A stretch of 64,000 bases of DNA from assembly GCA_005406025.1 (NCBI GenBank), contig BGZK01001274.1:1-64000 (forward strand), written 5' to 3'. Origin of the DNA: Eumeta japonica (lineage: Eukaryota; Arthropoda; Insecta; Lepidoptera; Psychidae). A model generated the notes under the pieces. That model saw nothing but the letters and a program-made list of their open reading frames with translations. It did no database searches and had not been told where the DNA came from. This document shows positions 24,164-36,300 of this stretch, piece after piece (the first letter of the stretch is position 1; every line of letters begins with the position of its first letter). The translations under genes and the position numbers were made by a program.

Positions 24164-26523
24164 CAATATTACACGTCTATTAAATCTATATTCAAGGAAA
24201 ATCTATATATAGTCGTATTTCTAAGTTGTCTGATTATAAATAAGTAAAATAAATTCAAATAATGACACCAACAATTCGAATTCGTCAAAAGGTTGAAATT
24301 TGGGAAGAAGCGAGTTTAATGGTCGTTGTGGGGGTGGGGGGGAGTGGGGAATTGGCCGCTCAACTTGACCGATTACCGCTTGCGTGCCTGTAATTTACCT
24401 CAACTATGCCTCGTGCGACAGCATTGCTCTAATGTAATATATTCATTTTACCACAAACATGGAGACAGTTTCATATTCACCTGAATAGAAAAAAAATAGA
24501 AAATGTTTAAAAAAGTTTTAGCAAAAGCCGGGTAAAAGTAAAAGTAAAAACGGAAAAAATATTACAATGAAATTCTAATTACGAAAACATGTGCAGTTTA
24601 GACGTAATGATTCTGTCCATAAGGACCCTCGAGACGGGACCTGGTAACTTTTTCCCTGTAAAACATTTGTGTCGCATCTTAAGGCGGTCGAAGTGCGTTG
24701 AGATCGGAATCGACATCCGGCATCGGGATGTTTCGTAACTCCATTGAACGAAGAATTAATCGACTTGAGCTAAGAGCTTATCGTACAATTCGCCTGTTGT
24801 CGGGGTTTCAATTCGTTATCATTCGAATTTGGTGGCAGCGGTCTGGCTACTGGGCCACCATTGCTCACCAAGCAACACCTTTAAGAATATTTTCTATACA
24901 CAAAATCTTCCAATACCCTTCGTATTCTAATAAAATACCATTTTATTGGAAGTCAAAAGTGGTTTGCCGATGATTCTACGGACGGAATATCAAAAGAAAT
25001 AACAGTCAACCGATCCAACAAACAAACAATTGTTTGTCTCCAGTTTGATTCACGTTTAACCTATAATATATTAGGTAAGAAAACATAGCACATTATATTG
25101 TTATATAATTAGGTAGTTACGTAGTAAATACTAACTCTAAATAAATATAGAGTTTATTTTGTATTGTAATGTGGAACAAGTACCATATTTCCACATAAGC
25201 ACATTATATTTCGCGAAACTTCACTTTCAAGGACAATTTCTTTGTACTTGTTTTATCTTTAAATGAAGCTATATTATTAATAGTAGCACTATATCTTTTG
25301 ATGAGTACTATATATTACTACTATTTCTTTTCCTAACATGTGTGTTAAGTCAAATCCCAAACAAAATACTTTATTTTACTGAGTTAAACATAGCGTATGA
25401 GACGGACAGCTAAACTGGTATAAAAAAATGTTCCGCACATTGTTTTGTACAAGTTAAAAAGATCAATTTTCAATTTTATACTATACATGCTCTCAAAACG
25501 CCTGTTATAAATTATTATGTCCATCTTAAAATTCCGACAGAACTTTATTAAACTGCTATTAAAATAATATCTTTCTATCGTTATTGTTTATTGCTTTAGT
25601 AAAAGGTAAATATATTTTTCTAAGCAAACAAATTGAAAGTGAAAAAGTCAGTGTACTTATTTTCAAGAATAATTTGCAAATTTTCAAATATCTCCCACAG
25701 CAGAAGCAACTTGCGAGATTAAAAAAAAACCAAGTGACGCGCGCTTTATAATTGGAATAAAAGATTTTCTCAAGAAGATATTGCATATGCGCTTGAGCTT
25801 TAAGAAGTCCTCAAGTACATTGTAAATCAACAAGTACATTGTTTTCGATGTTCCGGATGTACAACTTACCACTCTTCTAGGTTAAATCTATTTCGATGAA
25901 ACCTTTTCTTATTTATAAATTGTAATCCAGGTTCTAATCTAAGATACAATTTATAGTGCTTTGTCATTTATGGAGCAGACAGAGAAAGATTTTCTTCGGT
26001 GGTCGAAACCGCGGGCATATTTTCAAAGAAATTGAAATATATTACACAATTTTGATTAGCTTTGCCAAACGGTTTACATCCTAAAGGCGGGCGTGTATTA
26101 CTTTTTATTTTAGGAGGTAGTCTAGAAAACTGAAAGTGTTTAAAAAATCTATACCTACGCAATGATAAGAATACATAGGACAAAATTCCACGCGGACGCA
26201 GCCGTGTACAACATTTAGTTTAAGTACGTGATATGACAATATTAGTTTATCAATTTTTTATTTTTAATCGGAATGACATACTATCAGTAAACGTAATCAA
26301 TACAAACCGTATTAACTCTAAAACGGCTTCCAAATATCATCACGTGTCGATGTCAAGAATGACACGGCGACCGAAAAGGACACTCTTGTATATATTTAAA
26401 TAAGTGATATTGACAATGTACATATGATCCTTCGAGATTTCATTTTCGATCATTAGCGTCGTATTAATCAATGGAGAGGCGTCATTAAAACAACAAGATT
26501 TATTACTCATGCGCGAGAGTTAG
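24164..26523. other. Noncoding stretch with a G-rich tract
   Basis: A G-rich tract at 24328-24350 (GGGGGTGGGGGGGAGTGGGG) could form a G-quadruplex. Frames at 24698-24973 and 25559-26183 have no recognisable domain. Nothing else supported. Confidence 0.45.
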
Positions 26524-26524
26524 T

Positions 26525-26545
26525 CAGCTGGCGGCGCGCCAGCTG
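26525..26545. promoter_or_regulatory. Palindromic double E-box (CAGCTG) site
   Basis: CAGCTGGCG and its exact reverse complement flank GCG, giving two CAGCTG E-boxes 15 bases apart start to start in a perfect palindrome. CAGCTG is a known core for class I/II bHLH dimers. Function here is inference. Confidence 0.4.
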
Positions 26546-28880
26546 TCGGAGTACACGTTTCAGTTGAAATAATCGACACCGAAGGATGGATGTGTTTTCA
26601 TAAACTCTGGCACTTGACCGAAATATATGTTTTTAATGATGTTTGCTTAAGGAATGGCACGAATTAATAACGATCCAAAAATACCGGCAACCTGCATGAT
26701 GTATGTTTTCTGTTCTCCGACAGCATTGCTTGTAACAGTTTCGCTATACAGAAATGATGTACGCAACTGCATTGTTATTTAGTAACCCCATGGCAGCGAC
26801 CGCGCTCTGGAATTGAGGTATCATGTGCAAGGTTGAAGTATGTCGGTTACCGATGACATAAATTATAGACATTACAAAGATTTTTGTCTATGCATTTGAT
26901 AATTAGATGACGGGTAACCTATGATTTCACTCTAATACTGCAAATGTTTCATTGAAAATATAGTATCCACATATACTAGAAACCAGTTATTAAAATGTCT
27001 GTTGTTCGTTTCATATCTTTGGGTCTGCATTAACGTGACATTGACGAATACCAAAGAAGCTCTCTAATGCTGATAGGAAACGAGTACCTTGCTCACTTTA
27101 ACTGTGACCGTGTAACTTGCATAGGTATAGTATTAAACCCATAATGAGCTCTGATCCACGGAGACGTCCGCTAATCTAAGGCGCTAATAGATTTGAGAAG
27201 GCTGATATCGCCGAGGGCACTCGCCGCTGCGGCTGCGCGAGGACCCTTCACTACTCGAGAGACCGATACTTTGCCTTTTTTGTTCCTTAATCCGGCTCTA
27301 ACACGTGAAGACCATGCTTTTTTCTGTTGTAATTAGAAATAGCATGTTAAAACCAGATTATGTAAAATACTAATTTAAAATGTTAATAACAATTAATTTG
27401 ATATCAAGTAACTAACTTAATTTCTAACATTTCTAACCGAATGTTCGGTGAAATTATTGAATTCAATGTACACCATTTTTGAACACGTCATCCTTACTTA
27501 AAATTAAAGGTTCAAAAGCCACGACCATCATTATATTGTTGTCTAAATGAATTCTTAAAATACATGTTCATAAAGCTTAGCAGTAATTTTGTAAGTTGAA
27601 ATTGAACTAATCGTATATTTTATAATCGATCTATTTCCTTGCGCGACTCGCGTCGCAACCATAAATGTCAAAACGTAATTAAGCATTCCATAGAAGGTAC
27701 ATCGACTCGAAGTCTATTCATCGACATTAGCACTACGTTCGCATTGTTAACTTCTCGGAGTTATCTAAATGCAAAGCGCGTCTAAAGCAAGAAGTGTGTA
27801 AACAGATACAACAACAAAGCGAACTTTCGCAGCTCATAATAAATTCTACCGTTTCTTACGAAAAGGTATAACTCTGATCCACCCCAATGGTTCTTTTTGT
27901 GTCGTCTGTTTATTTGTATAGCCTAAGTTGGTAATGAACAGATTCAACATCAGCTTTGTCGAATAATTTAGAACTAAAGCTCTTCCTTTCATTTATTGAT
28001 TTGAAGGTCATTTTACATGACAGATTGTTGTTATTATTGACATCGTTATTATTTTAGTAATAAAATGTATCTAATAGCGACTTTTTATTATTTAGTAAAC
28101 AATAAGATATTTTCTTAATTGGTTTATTTTATATACATTGACTAATATTTCGCTTACTCAATTCAAACTATAGCCAAAAGTATAGGCAACTCTTAAATAA
28201 GTGCAGCGTTTTACCGCAGTGTCAACGGTAAGGGCCTTTAGTAGCTAATTGTGTATCATATGTTTTTGGAAACAGAAACAATTTCACTGTTCACAAGAGA
28301 GAATATGATTCGAAAGGACAAGCTCTCTTTTCGAAAGTACATTACAGCCCTACAGCTCGAGGGCTGTCTCTAGCGATGTGTTGTACTAACAGTGTATCCG
28401 TCTGTATAGACGGCGCCCGTGTCCGCCCCGCTCGCCCCGCTCGCCCCGCGCGCCGGCCCGCCCCGCGCACAGCCCGAGGTAAACATGGTCCTTCGTTTAA
28501 TTTAAAGCAAAACGCAAATTGTGATAACGATTCAGTTTTCAAATATGAGAATCATTTTTGACAGTTTTGGAAGAAAGCAGAAGTTTGTTTGCATGTTCAA
28601 AACGGATTAAAACCGGTAAATTTCTACATCAATTTTAGAATGGCAAAGTACTTCGTATTCGTGGCGTTGTAGCGGGCGCAAAGTTCATAATGTCACTCAC
28701 GAACGGGAGAAATCGTTTTGATGCGTGTATGACTTAAATAAATACATTCTCAATAACATTTATATGTCTCCTATAATTGTGCATTTTTTAATATCTTCTA
28801 TTTTTTAATATACTCTTTAAATATCTCATAATTCTGAGTCTTTATGACATAAATTGTGACAATCTTTTTTATTTGAAATT
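26546..28880. other. Noncoding stretch with two GC-rich islands
   Basis: GC-rich patches at 27185-27250 and 28395-28480; the second contains tandem CCGCTCGCCC units. No credible gene. Confidence 0.5.
28395..28480. other. GC-rich island with short tandem CGCTCGCCC units
   Basis: The stretch CCCCGCTCGCCCCGCTCGCC repeats a ten-base unit. The small frames on both strands encode Arg/Ala/Pro runs and look like a by-product of the base composition. Confidence 0.5.
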
Positions 28881-29135
28881 AAAAGGTTCAACCTTTTGAG
28901 CTCTGCACATTGGGCCAGTACCAGTGAACGGCTGCTAGCCACCGTCGTCACCAATGCAATGACACCATTCGAGAGCAACAGCTTAACGTGATATACGAGG
29001 TACTAAGCTAATTATTTAATTGGGCTTCAGTTAAGAACACATTGGTCACTTCGTTCTTGGCTAAAATCGAACCCTATAACATCTTGTCCGAAAGCAACGG
29101 TCTTAACCACTGAGCGACCGCTTTGAAAGTGAGCA
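28880..29135 (-). mobile_element. tRNA-headed SINE-like element
   Basis: On the minus strand 29133-29058 carries a tRNA-like A box (GCTCAGTGGTTAAGACC) and, about 30 bases on, a B box (GGGTTCGATTTTAGCC). Roughly 180 bases of unrelated body follow. That order is the layout of a tRNA-derived SINE. The folding is too imperfect for a functional tRNA. It adjoins the reverse-transcriptase pseudogene. Confidence 0.5.
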
Positions 29136-29339
29136 TCGCTACAAAAAAGTAATAATAATGACAATTTCCCCCACCCCGTGAGGGCCTTATCAAAATACGG
29201 CCCACCGTTTTAACGGCAGGCCCTTTATTACTGACTTAGTGGTAATGATGAAAGCAAAGCACGAAGTGCCTTCAGCACCGTGCACCATAGAAATTGTACA
29301 AAAGTCCAAAAAGTGTGATCGATAGAGGTCGATTTGTTG

Positions 29340-30340
29340 TACACGGTCCATACAAAAGATTCTGATTCTATCGTAATCTGGGCATTGATATAAGATCTTC
29401 GCCGATTGCAGATGAACTATGGAAATATGGAAGTGTTGAGATGTTTATAAAATAATACTTCTGTATTAGAGCGAGAATAGAATGATGGTACGAAACTGAT
29501 ACAGTTTCAGGTAGATGTGAAATAGAGAGAGATTTCATGTCTCCGAAACTTTTCACCAAAATATTGACAACCCTTTCAGACATTTACATCGTTGATTGCC
29601 GAAGACGCCGAGTACTTCGCTGACCTTTGGTTTGGTGATGAAAAGCTCATAATAACGAAATAACTGAATGACTTTAGCTGCTACTCAGAGATCTGAGTAG
29701 AGTTTTCAAGAAGTGGATTTAAAAATAAATATAAACAAGGTGAAAATTAAGTCGAATACCCGAGTTGTAACTATTCTAATATGGTTAGAAAACTGGCCAA
29801 TTTACCTTTTTGATTATGTTTGCCTGTGATAAATTATCCGATCTATCAGATCCTATCTTGATAATGAGACGAGGTAAGACGAAGAATTTATTTCAGTTGG
29901 GCAGCCTTCTGGAAACTATGCGGCGTCTTCGATACCAACGTACCCCAATGCCTAAAAACTAAATTCTTTGAACAGTGCAAGTTTTCTATGATCATATTCG
30001 ATTACCGAATGTAGTCTCTTAGCTTTGGTTTCATAAACAAAGTCAAAGTAATTCACCATTAGTTGAAAAGCGCTATGCTCGGGATTGTTTCTGAGATAAA
30101 ATACGAAAGTATCAAAAGTGACGAAAAACAACAAGAATCGACATGTTGAGATAGCACTGGACAGATTAAGTAACTCATAGAACTGATAACCGCTGATAAA
30201 GAATGGTTAGAACGATGACCACAAACTGGACGTCGCAGCATGAAACGGCTTCTCACTAGATTGATTAAAGAACTGGTAAAGGTCAGGAGTAATCTTCGGT
30301 TACAGGTGGCTTAGGCTAGTATGGGAAATTTATAGCAGTA
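29340..30340 (+). pseudogene. Reverse-transcriptase pseudogene of a non-LTR retrotransposon
   Basis: Pieces of one reverse transcriptase appear in the correct order in three frames: FDSI near 29358, SPKLFTKIL at 29540, a broken FAD catalytic box near 29610, DLKININ at 29716, VPQCLKTKFFEQC at 29940, and GRRSMKRLL at 30229. This order matches the palm, thumb and C-terminal region of the endonuclease/reverse-transcriptase LINEs often mis-annotated as craniofacial development protein in insects. Many stops and frameshifts, and the loss of the second aspartate of the FADD box, show it is dead. The N-terminal endonuclease is absent. The open frames on the minus strand over this region are shadows. 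Confidence 0.75.
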
Positions 30341-30344
30341 ACTT

Positions 30345-30751
30345 ATATCCAGCAAAAACATATAATATCTCAAATGTACGGACGAGCAAACGACCCTTAT
30401 CTAACATATACAATAGAAAAATAGCAACTTCTCCCTGTTCGCGTAAGTGTTTTGTGAACGGTTTATTTATGTATCAAAAGACTGTCGATATTATTTCTCC
30501 AAAATTATATTTCAATGGGTGCTATTTTAAGCTGGTATCTATATAAAATCAAAATCATACGGAAGCGAGCATCGAGTGCGGCCCTGAATCGGGAACACCT
30601 GCGTAGTGCGGGTGCATAGTAATAATAATTAGAACATCTCATTTATGTTTTCTCTATTTTCTAATATTATGGGGTGAGAGGTCACGAAACAGAAAGTTTC
30701 ACAATAACGTGCTGTTTTAAATTAGACCAGTAAGAAAAGGGTTAATTTCGT
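30345..30751. other. AT-rich flank upstream of the main gene
   Basis: No feature supported; any promoter or 5' exon of the membrane-protein gene must lie elsewhere or be unrecognised here. Confidence 0.4.
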
Positions 30752-30754
30752 ATG

Positions 30755-30891
30755 TATGTCTGTAGGAGGTGGGGATGTGTGGTATGTGGTATGTGTTGCG
30801 GGCGGTCGCGGCGGCACGGGCACGGCGTGAGCGGCGTGCGGTGCCGGCGCGCTCTCCCGCGCCCCTCACGCGTGCCCGTGTTGCGTTGCAG
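30755..30891 (+). other. GC-rich 3' end of an intron with splice acceptor
   Basis: The sequence CCCGTGTTGCGTTGCAG ends at 30891 in an acceptor AG. The frame of the downstream coding block stays open through this part, giving an Arg/Cys-rich extension of 47 residues from 30752. Its composition does not resemble the protein that follows, and the acceptor is well placed, so I treat it as intron. Confidence 0.55.
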
Positions 30892-30892
30892 G

Positions 30893-31693
30893 ATGCACGC
30901 GGTGGGGCTGCACTCGGCGCTCGCCATCCGCCGCGAGCGCAAGCGGCGCGCCGAACAGCAGCGCGCCCGGGAGCGCCGCTACTCGCTACAGAGTTCCGAA
31001 TCGGGCGTTACTTCGCCGCACTGCTCCACGGGCAGCCTGGAGCGGCGGCGTCGTAAGCCGCGCCACGCCGAGAACGAGGTAGTGTCGTCGGTGGGCATGC
31101 TGCACCTGGGCGTCGTGTTTCTGGTCCTGGGCGTGTTTCTGGTCGGGTCCGGCTGGCTGCCCGACAACCTCACGTCTTGGAGTAGCGTCGGAAGCGTCAG
31201 CTGGTTCAATGAACTGGTCTGCTCGGGTCTGTTCTCTCTGGCGGTGGGCATTTTCCTAATCGCATTGCACAAATACTTGACCAAGAGCGAGGAAGACGCG
31301 CTCGAGGACTATGTTCAACGTCAACTGACGCGTTCGCGCTCCGGTCACCGGCTCGAACGCGATGCCGAGACCGGCGGCATGCACACCAAGAACGCACGCC
31401 GCGCCCGCGCCGACGCCCAGCCCGTCGACCGAAATCGATCCCCATCGCCGGAAGAAGCACGCGCGCACGGATTCTTAAACGCTCTGGCACTTAACGGTGA
31501 TGCGGTGCGCGAAGGACCCGGCGCGCTGGAGCAGATCGTCGAGGAAGAGTGCTCAATGGTATCGGAGGGCTCGCGGACGTTGGCGGCCCGCGACCACTTC
31601 GGCCCGTGCGCGCTCAGCCTGAGCCCGCCGTCGCCGTCCGACACGCGCGAGCTGCTGGCCGACCCGCGCTACATGATCATGTCGCGCATGTGA
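30893..31693 (+). CDS. Uncharacterised two-pass membrane protein, 266 aa (last exon)
   Basis: The exon begins at 30892, right after the acceptor, and the first ATG is at 30893; an upstream coding exon joined in frame cannot be excluded. Residues 12-30 are strongly basic (RRERKRRAEQQRARERR) and 31-60 are Ser- and Arg-rich. Transmembrane segments lie at about 67-88 and 108-127. The short loop between them holds NLTS at 92-95, a glycosylation site, so both tails are probably cytosolic. After the second segment comes an acidic stretch (KSEEDALEDYVQRQL), then an Arg-rich and Pro/Ser-rich tail ending DPRYMIMSRM. GC content is far above its surroundings. The layout recalls the TMEM200 family, but I see no decisive motif match. 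It reads as a conserved gene of unknown function, perhaps nested in a larger intron. Confidence 0.8.
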   Translation: MHAVGLHSALAIRRERKRRAEQQRARERRYSLQSSESGVTSPHCSTGSLERRRRKPRHAENEVVSSVGMLHLGVVFLVLGVFLVGSGWLPDNLTSWSSVGSVSWFNELVCSGLFSLAVGIFLIALHKYLTKSEEDALEDYVQRQLTRSRSGHRLERDAETGGMHTKNARRARADAQPVDRNRSPSPEEARAHGFLNALALNGDAVREGPGALEQIVEEECSMVSEGSRTLAARDHFGPCALSLSPPSPSDTRELLADPRYMIMSRM

Positions 31694-33318
31694 GCGGCCG
31701 GCCCCGCCGCGCCGGCGCACGCCCGCGTCTTCTTCGGACGCGCCCTAGCTTGAGACTGATGTTTTAACTTTTCACAATCCGAGAACTGGGTTTACTGTAG
31801 ATACTCGATGGCATCTATTTTAATATAAATGGTGACTGACCTCACTATACTTAATATTTTCGCGTACTTTACTCTAAAAACACTACTCGATCATCCGACA
31901 GGTTCCACACGTATTTCGAGTAGATCTCTTCGTTCGGACTCGTGCCAAATCCTGTCGTAAAGATTTAGTTAGTATTTGCTTGGGTTCATGTATTTCGGAC
32001 TTGACGTTTTATTCCAAATATCCTCTGTCGTTCCCTAGTACTAGCGTGTATTTTTCTTCTCTTCGTATCTCCTCTATATCGTATCCGCATTGCATGTTCA
32101 AGGCTGTGAATTTCAAAATATCACAAAAAACGTTTACATTAGCACAAATCCATTAGAGCAATCATGTACGATTGATATTATAGCTAGCGTACAGTCACAA
32201 GCTTCGCGTTCAAATGCTCAATTTCGCCAACACACAATGAGAAGGCTCTCATATAAACTATCTTATATTAGAATTTTATGAATATTTTCTATATATAAGT
32301 GTTGTGAAATGACAAACTATTAATGTCATTCATTAAAGTCAATCTAACCGCTAAAGAAATCATAGTAGTAAACATAATTATTGATTACAATTTGAAGCAA
32401 TCACTATTTCTTTTTTTAGTTTTAGTTAAACCTCTCATACACCACATAACGTCATCGCGTACGAGCGATGGCCACAAGACATGTATGTACGTATGTTCCA
32501 TCTATATTTAACCTGTGAAATCAAGGAGCAACGTGTGTAGACCAATGCCTTATTGTAGACTTTTCACGAATAATGCAAATTTATCGTAGCACAATTTTGA
32601 TGTATCTATATAATTACGTGTATTTAATTTCGCCGCTTTTTTGATGTCTGTAGTGAAAGCTAGTAGCTGGATCATCGCTGTGGTCGAAGACGTGCGAGAA
32701 TTAATGCGAAAATGTATTCGACATGTTTGTTTGTAAGTGCGAAATTGTGATGTGATGGAAAATACTGTGCCGATTTCTTGGACAAATTGTAACGAATGAA
32801 AGCAGGCCACAAAGTCACGCTTGAAATATTAATATCTAAACGGAATTGTTATTTACCGGATGGATATGATCATCTTATTGTAGCAAATACACAAAATCTA
32901 CTTCTTTTTTAGACCAACTTTGCCAAAGTTTACTCATTGTATCATTCATTTTTAACAAATGTAGCATCAGCATACGTCGAACTACGACCAAAGAAAAACA
33001 ACGGCCATACCTTACGGAACCAGTTGTTAGCCTTTTTTAGGTATATGTTTAAGTAATTTTTAACAGCGCACTAATATTGAATTTAGTAATAACTATCGAT
33101 TCAAAGAGTCTTTATTTTTTGGCAAACTTCATCCAAAAATGAGAAGATTATGAATATTTTTGAAACGATAGATAACATTTTTATCCGGTATAGGTAGGTA
33201 CAGAGAGAATTAAGTTGCCTGCTCGGTAATTTATGTGCTAAAGAAAAATAAATACCTGTCGAGTAAACTTTAATTGTTGTGCGGATAAACCTTTAATAAT
33301 ATAATAGTTTACAATAAA
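31694..33318 (+). other. Probable 3' UTR with two poly(A) signals
   Basis: After the TGA the first AATAAA hexamers on the plus strand that I find are at 33247-33252 and 33313-33318, which would give a 3' UTR of about 1.6 kb. Short frames in this stretch have no recognisable content. The extent is inference. Confidence 0.4.
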
Positions 33319-36300
33319 ATTCATTTATTTCACTAACAATTGGTTATTTTGGAGGTTGTACCGTTCATGTTGTACCGTTTCCGGTCTGCACAATGAAGCA
33401 AGCTCTTTGTAACGTATTTATGTTATCTGTCTATATACTCAAGCTTCATTGTTAACTCATATTCATAATAATTTAAAAGCTCTTACTAGACCTGCAATGA
33501 GAAATAAAATCATAATTCTGAAACAGGTTCTTTTTTAAGATACATTGAAAAGGAGATGCGACAAAGTTCTATAGCAATATACATTCGAAAATTTTTGGTG
33601 ACTGTTAACAGAAATAGAATGTGTAGATAATTCAATAATCAAATAATTATATAGAAAAATATCCAACGATTGGTACTCGCTATTTTGAAATCGTCATTAT
33701 TTAAACCGAGCAATATTCGCCTAATTACTAAAGGTTTTTAGAATCATTATAAATAATTTAAATAGTATTTTAGTTTTTAACTTTTCCCAGCGTTTATTAA
33801 GCCGTCGATACTTAATAAAATCTGTAGTAAAACATAAACTGTAGTTTTGAATATACCAACACTACTTGTTGTAAGACTCATGAACTATCATAGTAGAACA
33901 ATTCCTATTTGTTAAAATTCATGGAATACTTCTGAGTAAAACAAAGCGTCTATAAGTGTGAAAACATTTTATTACCACACAACTTGCAAATGGTATGTCT
34001 TTTTTCTGATTGGCAAAAATTTCACTGGTTTGAAGGTGATAGCCAAAATTTTGTGCTCCCTGGCGCCACAACATGTGACAATGAGCTGATGATTGTAATG
34101 GCTAAACAATAGTGGTGCTTTCTTTCAATTTTACATGCTTTCGTTTCGACATAAATCAATTCATTTTAATGATTGTAAACGCATTTTTTATTCAGTCTAA
34201 TCTAAAAATGTTGATTCCGTTTGTCTAATGTTTATGAATTGCGAATTTGACATTCAAGTGTAACTTAGAAAACTGTCTTATCTTGTGTATTTATTAACAA
34301 AATAGTTTATCGACATAATTTAATCACTTGGTTTAATGGATTAATAATTTCCGAATAATCGATGTTCCAGCAAATTATAACTACAAGAACGTCCATTCTC
34401 TTTTGAAGCAGAAATACTACTAATGCATCCCCTAACCTTATCTTCATCAATCTAAAATCACTAGACGCATGCCTAGTGTTTTTATAAATGGTTCAAAATA
34501 TGAAATTTTCTTCTCATTTTTCTTCTCAAATTAAAATTGTAGGTAATTTTTCAAAATTGTATATCTGTTAACGGTCACGGTAATTTTAACTTAGACTGTA
34601 AGTGACTGATCTCCTTTACATCTACCTTAAATAGTTACTTCTCTTGGATTAAAGGAAACCTTTATTGTGATATACTTAGCATAATTTCGTCCTAATGGAT
34701 TCAAAAAAGTGTAGTGAAAATGTAGCGTTTGTTTCTGTGGAGATATTTGCAAAAGGATAAGCACAAGCACAGAAAAATATTCTATGAATTTGATTTAAAA
34801 AAGTTTTGTTACGTGCAAAATATGCCATGAAACGGGACGACTGAAACTTAAACACTTGAATACAATCATACCTCTTTTCGTGAATTGATATTATCTTTAC
34901 CATTTTTAGATTCAGCTACATGATCAAAAACTGAAATCGTTAGATACACTTTCATGAGGGAAATCCAGTTAATCAAACTCAAACACCATAACTTATTCAA
35001 ATTGATCAAAGTGAATGTATATTCATCACTTTCATACATTTTGCATTATTCGCTTTCTCTGTCACACTGACAGCTGGCTTGACAGAAAAAAACGTACGTG
35101 CACCTCTTTGAGTTATGGCAAGATTTTGTACGTTCCTTCCATTAAATGACATATCCAACGATCTAAACCTTTGTAAACAGTATTAAAATTATTTTAAAAT
35201 AAAAAATCTAAGACAAAATAAAAAAAAAATCTTAATGACACCCCAACACAACCATTTTGTCTTTTTACACGGCCGACGCTATAGACGGAATGTAAATGAG
35301 CAAATCGAATAGGATTACGTCAATACATTTGAACACCTCCACCTGTACGACTAGACTGTTGGCGCCGTCTATTGGATACGCAAAAAATTTATTTCTGTAA
35401 ATGAAATCACTCAACGGATATTCTCGTCGATTTCCAGTCTGAGAAAACTGTTCATATGAATAACTGTTTTCCATCATTTCTCTCCTTTTGATTCTCAAAA
35501 CATTGAAAAGTAATTGGTTTAATTAATTTGTATAAATGTTCTCCGAAAATAACTTTTGATTTCTTAAAACTATGAATCTCCAATTTTCCACCATGCTTTT
35601 GAAAGTATTTTAATTATTAAAATTATGTATAAAAAATTAGTAGTTGATAAAAAAAAAAGTATGCATTATGCTATTCGTACGGTGCTATTTATGCACAGTT
35701 CATATAGATAACATCCGGCGTCATGTTTTGTAACGGGGTCCAAGACCTATCGTCAACTGTTAGGCTTCTATTTTAGTTATTTTTAATGACATTTTCAATG
35801 CTTCATTTCTTTGGAAACTTTCCCTTTAGAAACGTTCTATGGAAATCTCTGATTCGATTACTTTTTTTGATAAAGTTATTTGGAAAACGAAGGAGTTACG
35901 CCTATTCGCGAAAAGACGCATGATCGTATCCGTACTACTTTATACAACGCCGCGACCTGATCTGACCGCGGGACGTCTCGTGTCGTATTGCAATTATCTT
36001 TTCCTTGGTCAACGAATCAATGTCATTTCACTAATGTTAATGACGTTTCGTGCCCTTGCAACTCCACACTCTTGTCTGTTTTGATATTCATATTAATTAA
36101 ACCGACTATTTAATTATATAATATATTTCATAGTATTGGAAAATTATATTACAGTAAGTAAATAGAATAACATCAAAATTTCTGTACATATTTTCGAATC
36201 GATCGGATAAAACTTAATGAATCGCAATATTACCTTTTTAATTGTCGAAAGCGTAGTGGCGTTCCTCCATTAAAATCTTAGTCAAGGTATGAATTTAAAC

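Noticed and set aside
29368..30256. Three minus-strand open frames
   Set aside because: They lie antisense to a plus-strand reverse-transcriptase pseudogene that explains the region.
30979..31644. Several minus-strand and alternative plus frames of 70-101 codons
   Set aside because: They are shadows of the GC-rich membrane-protein exon, where stops are rare in all frames.
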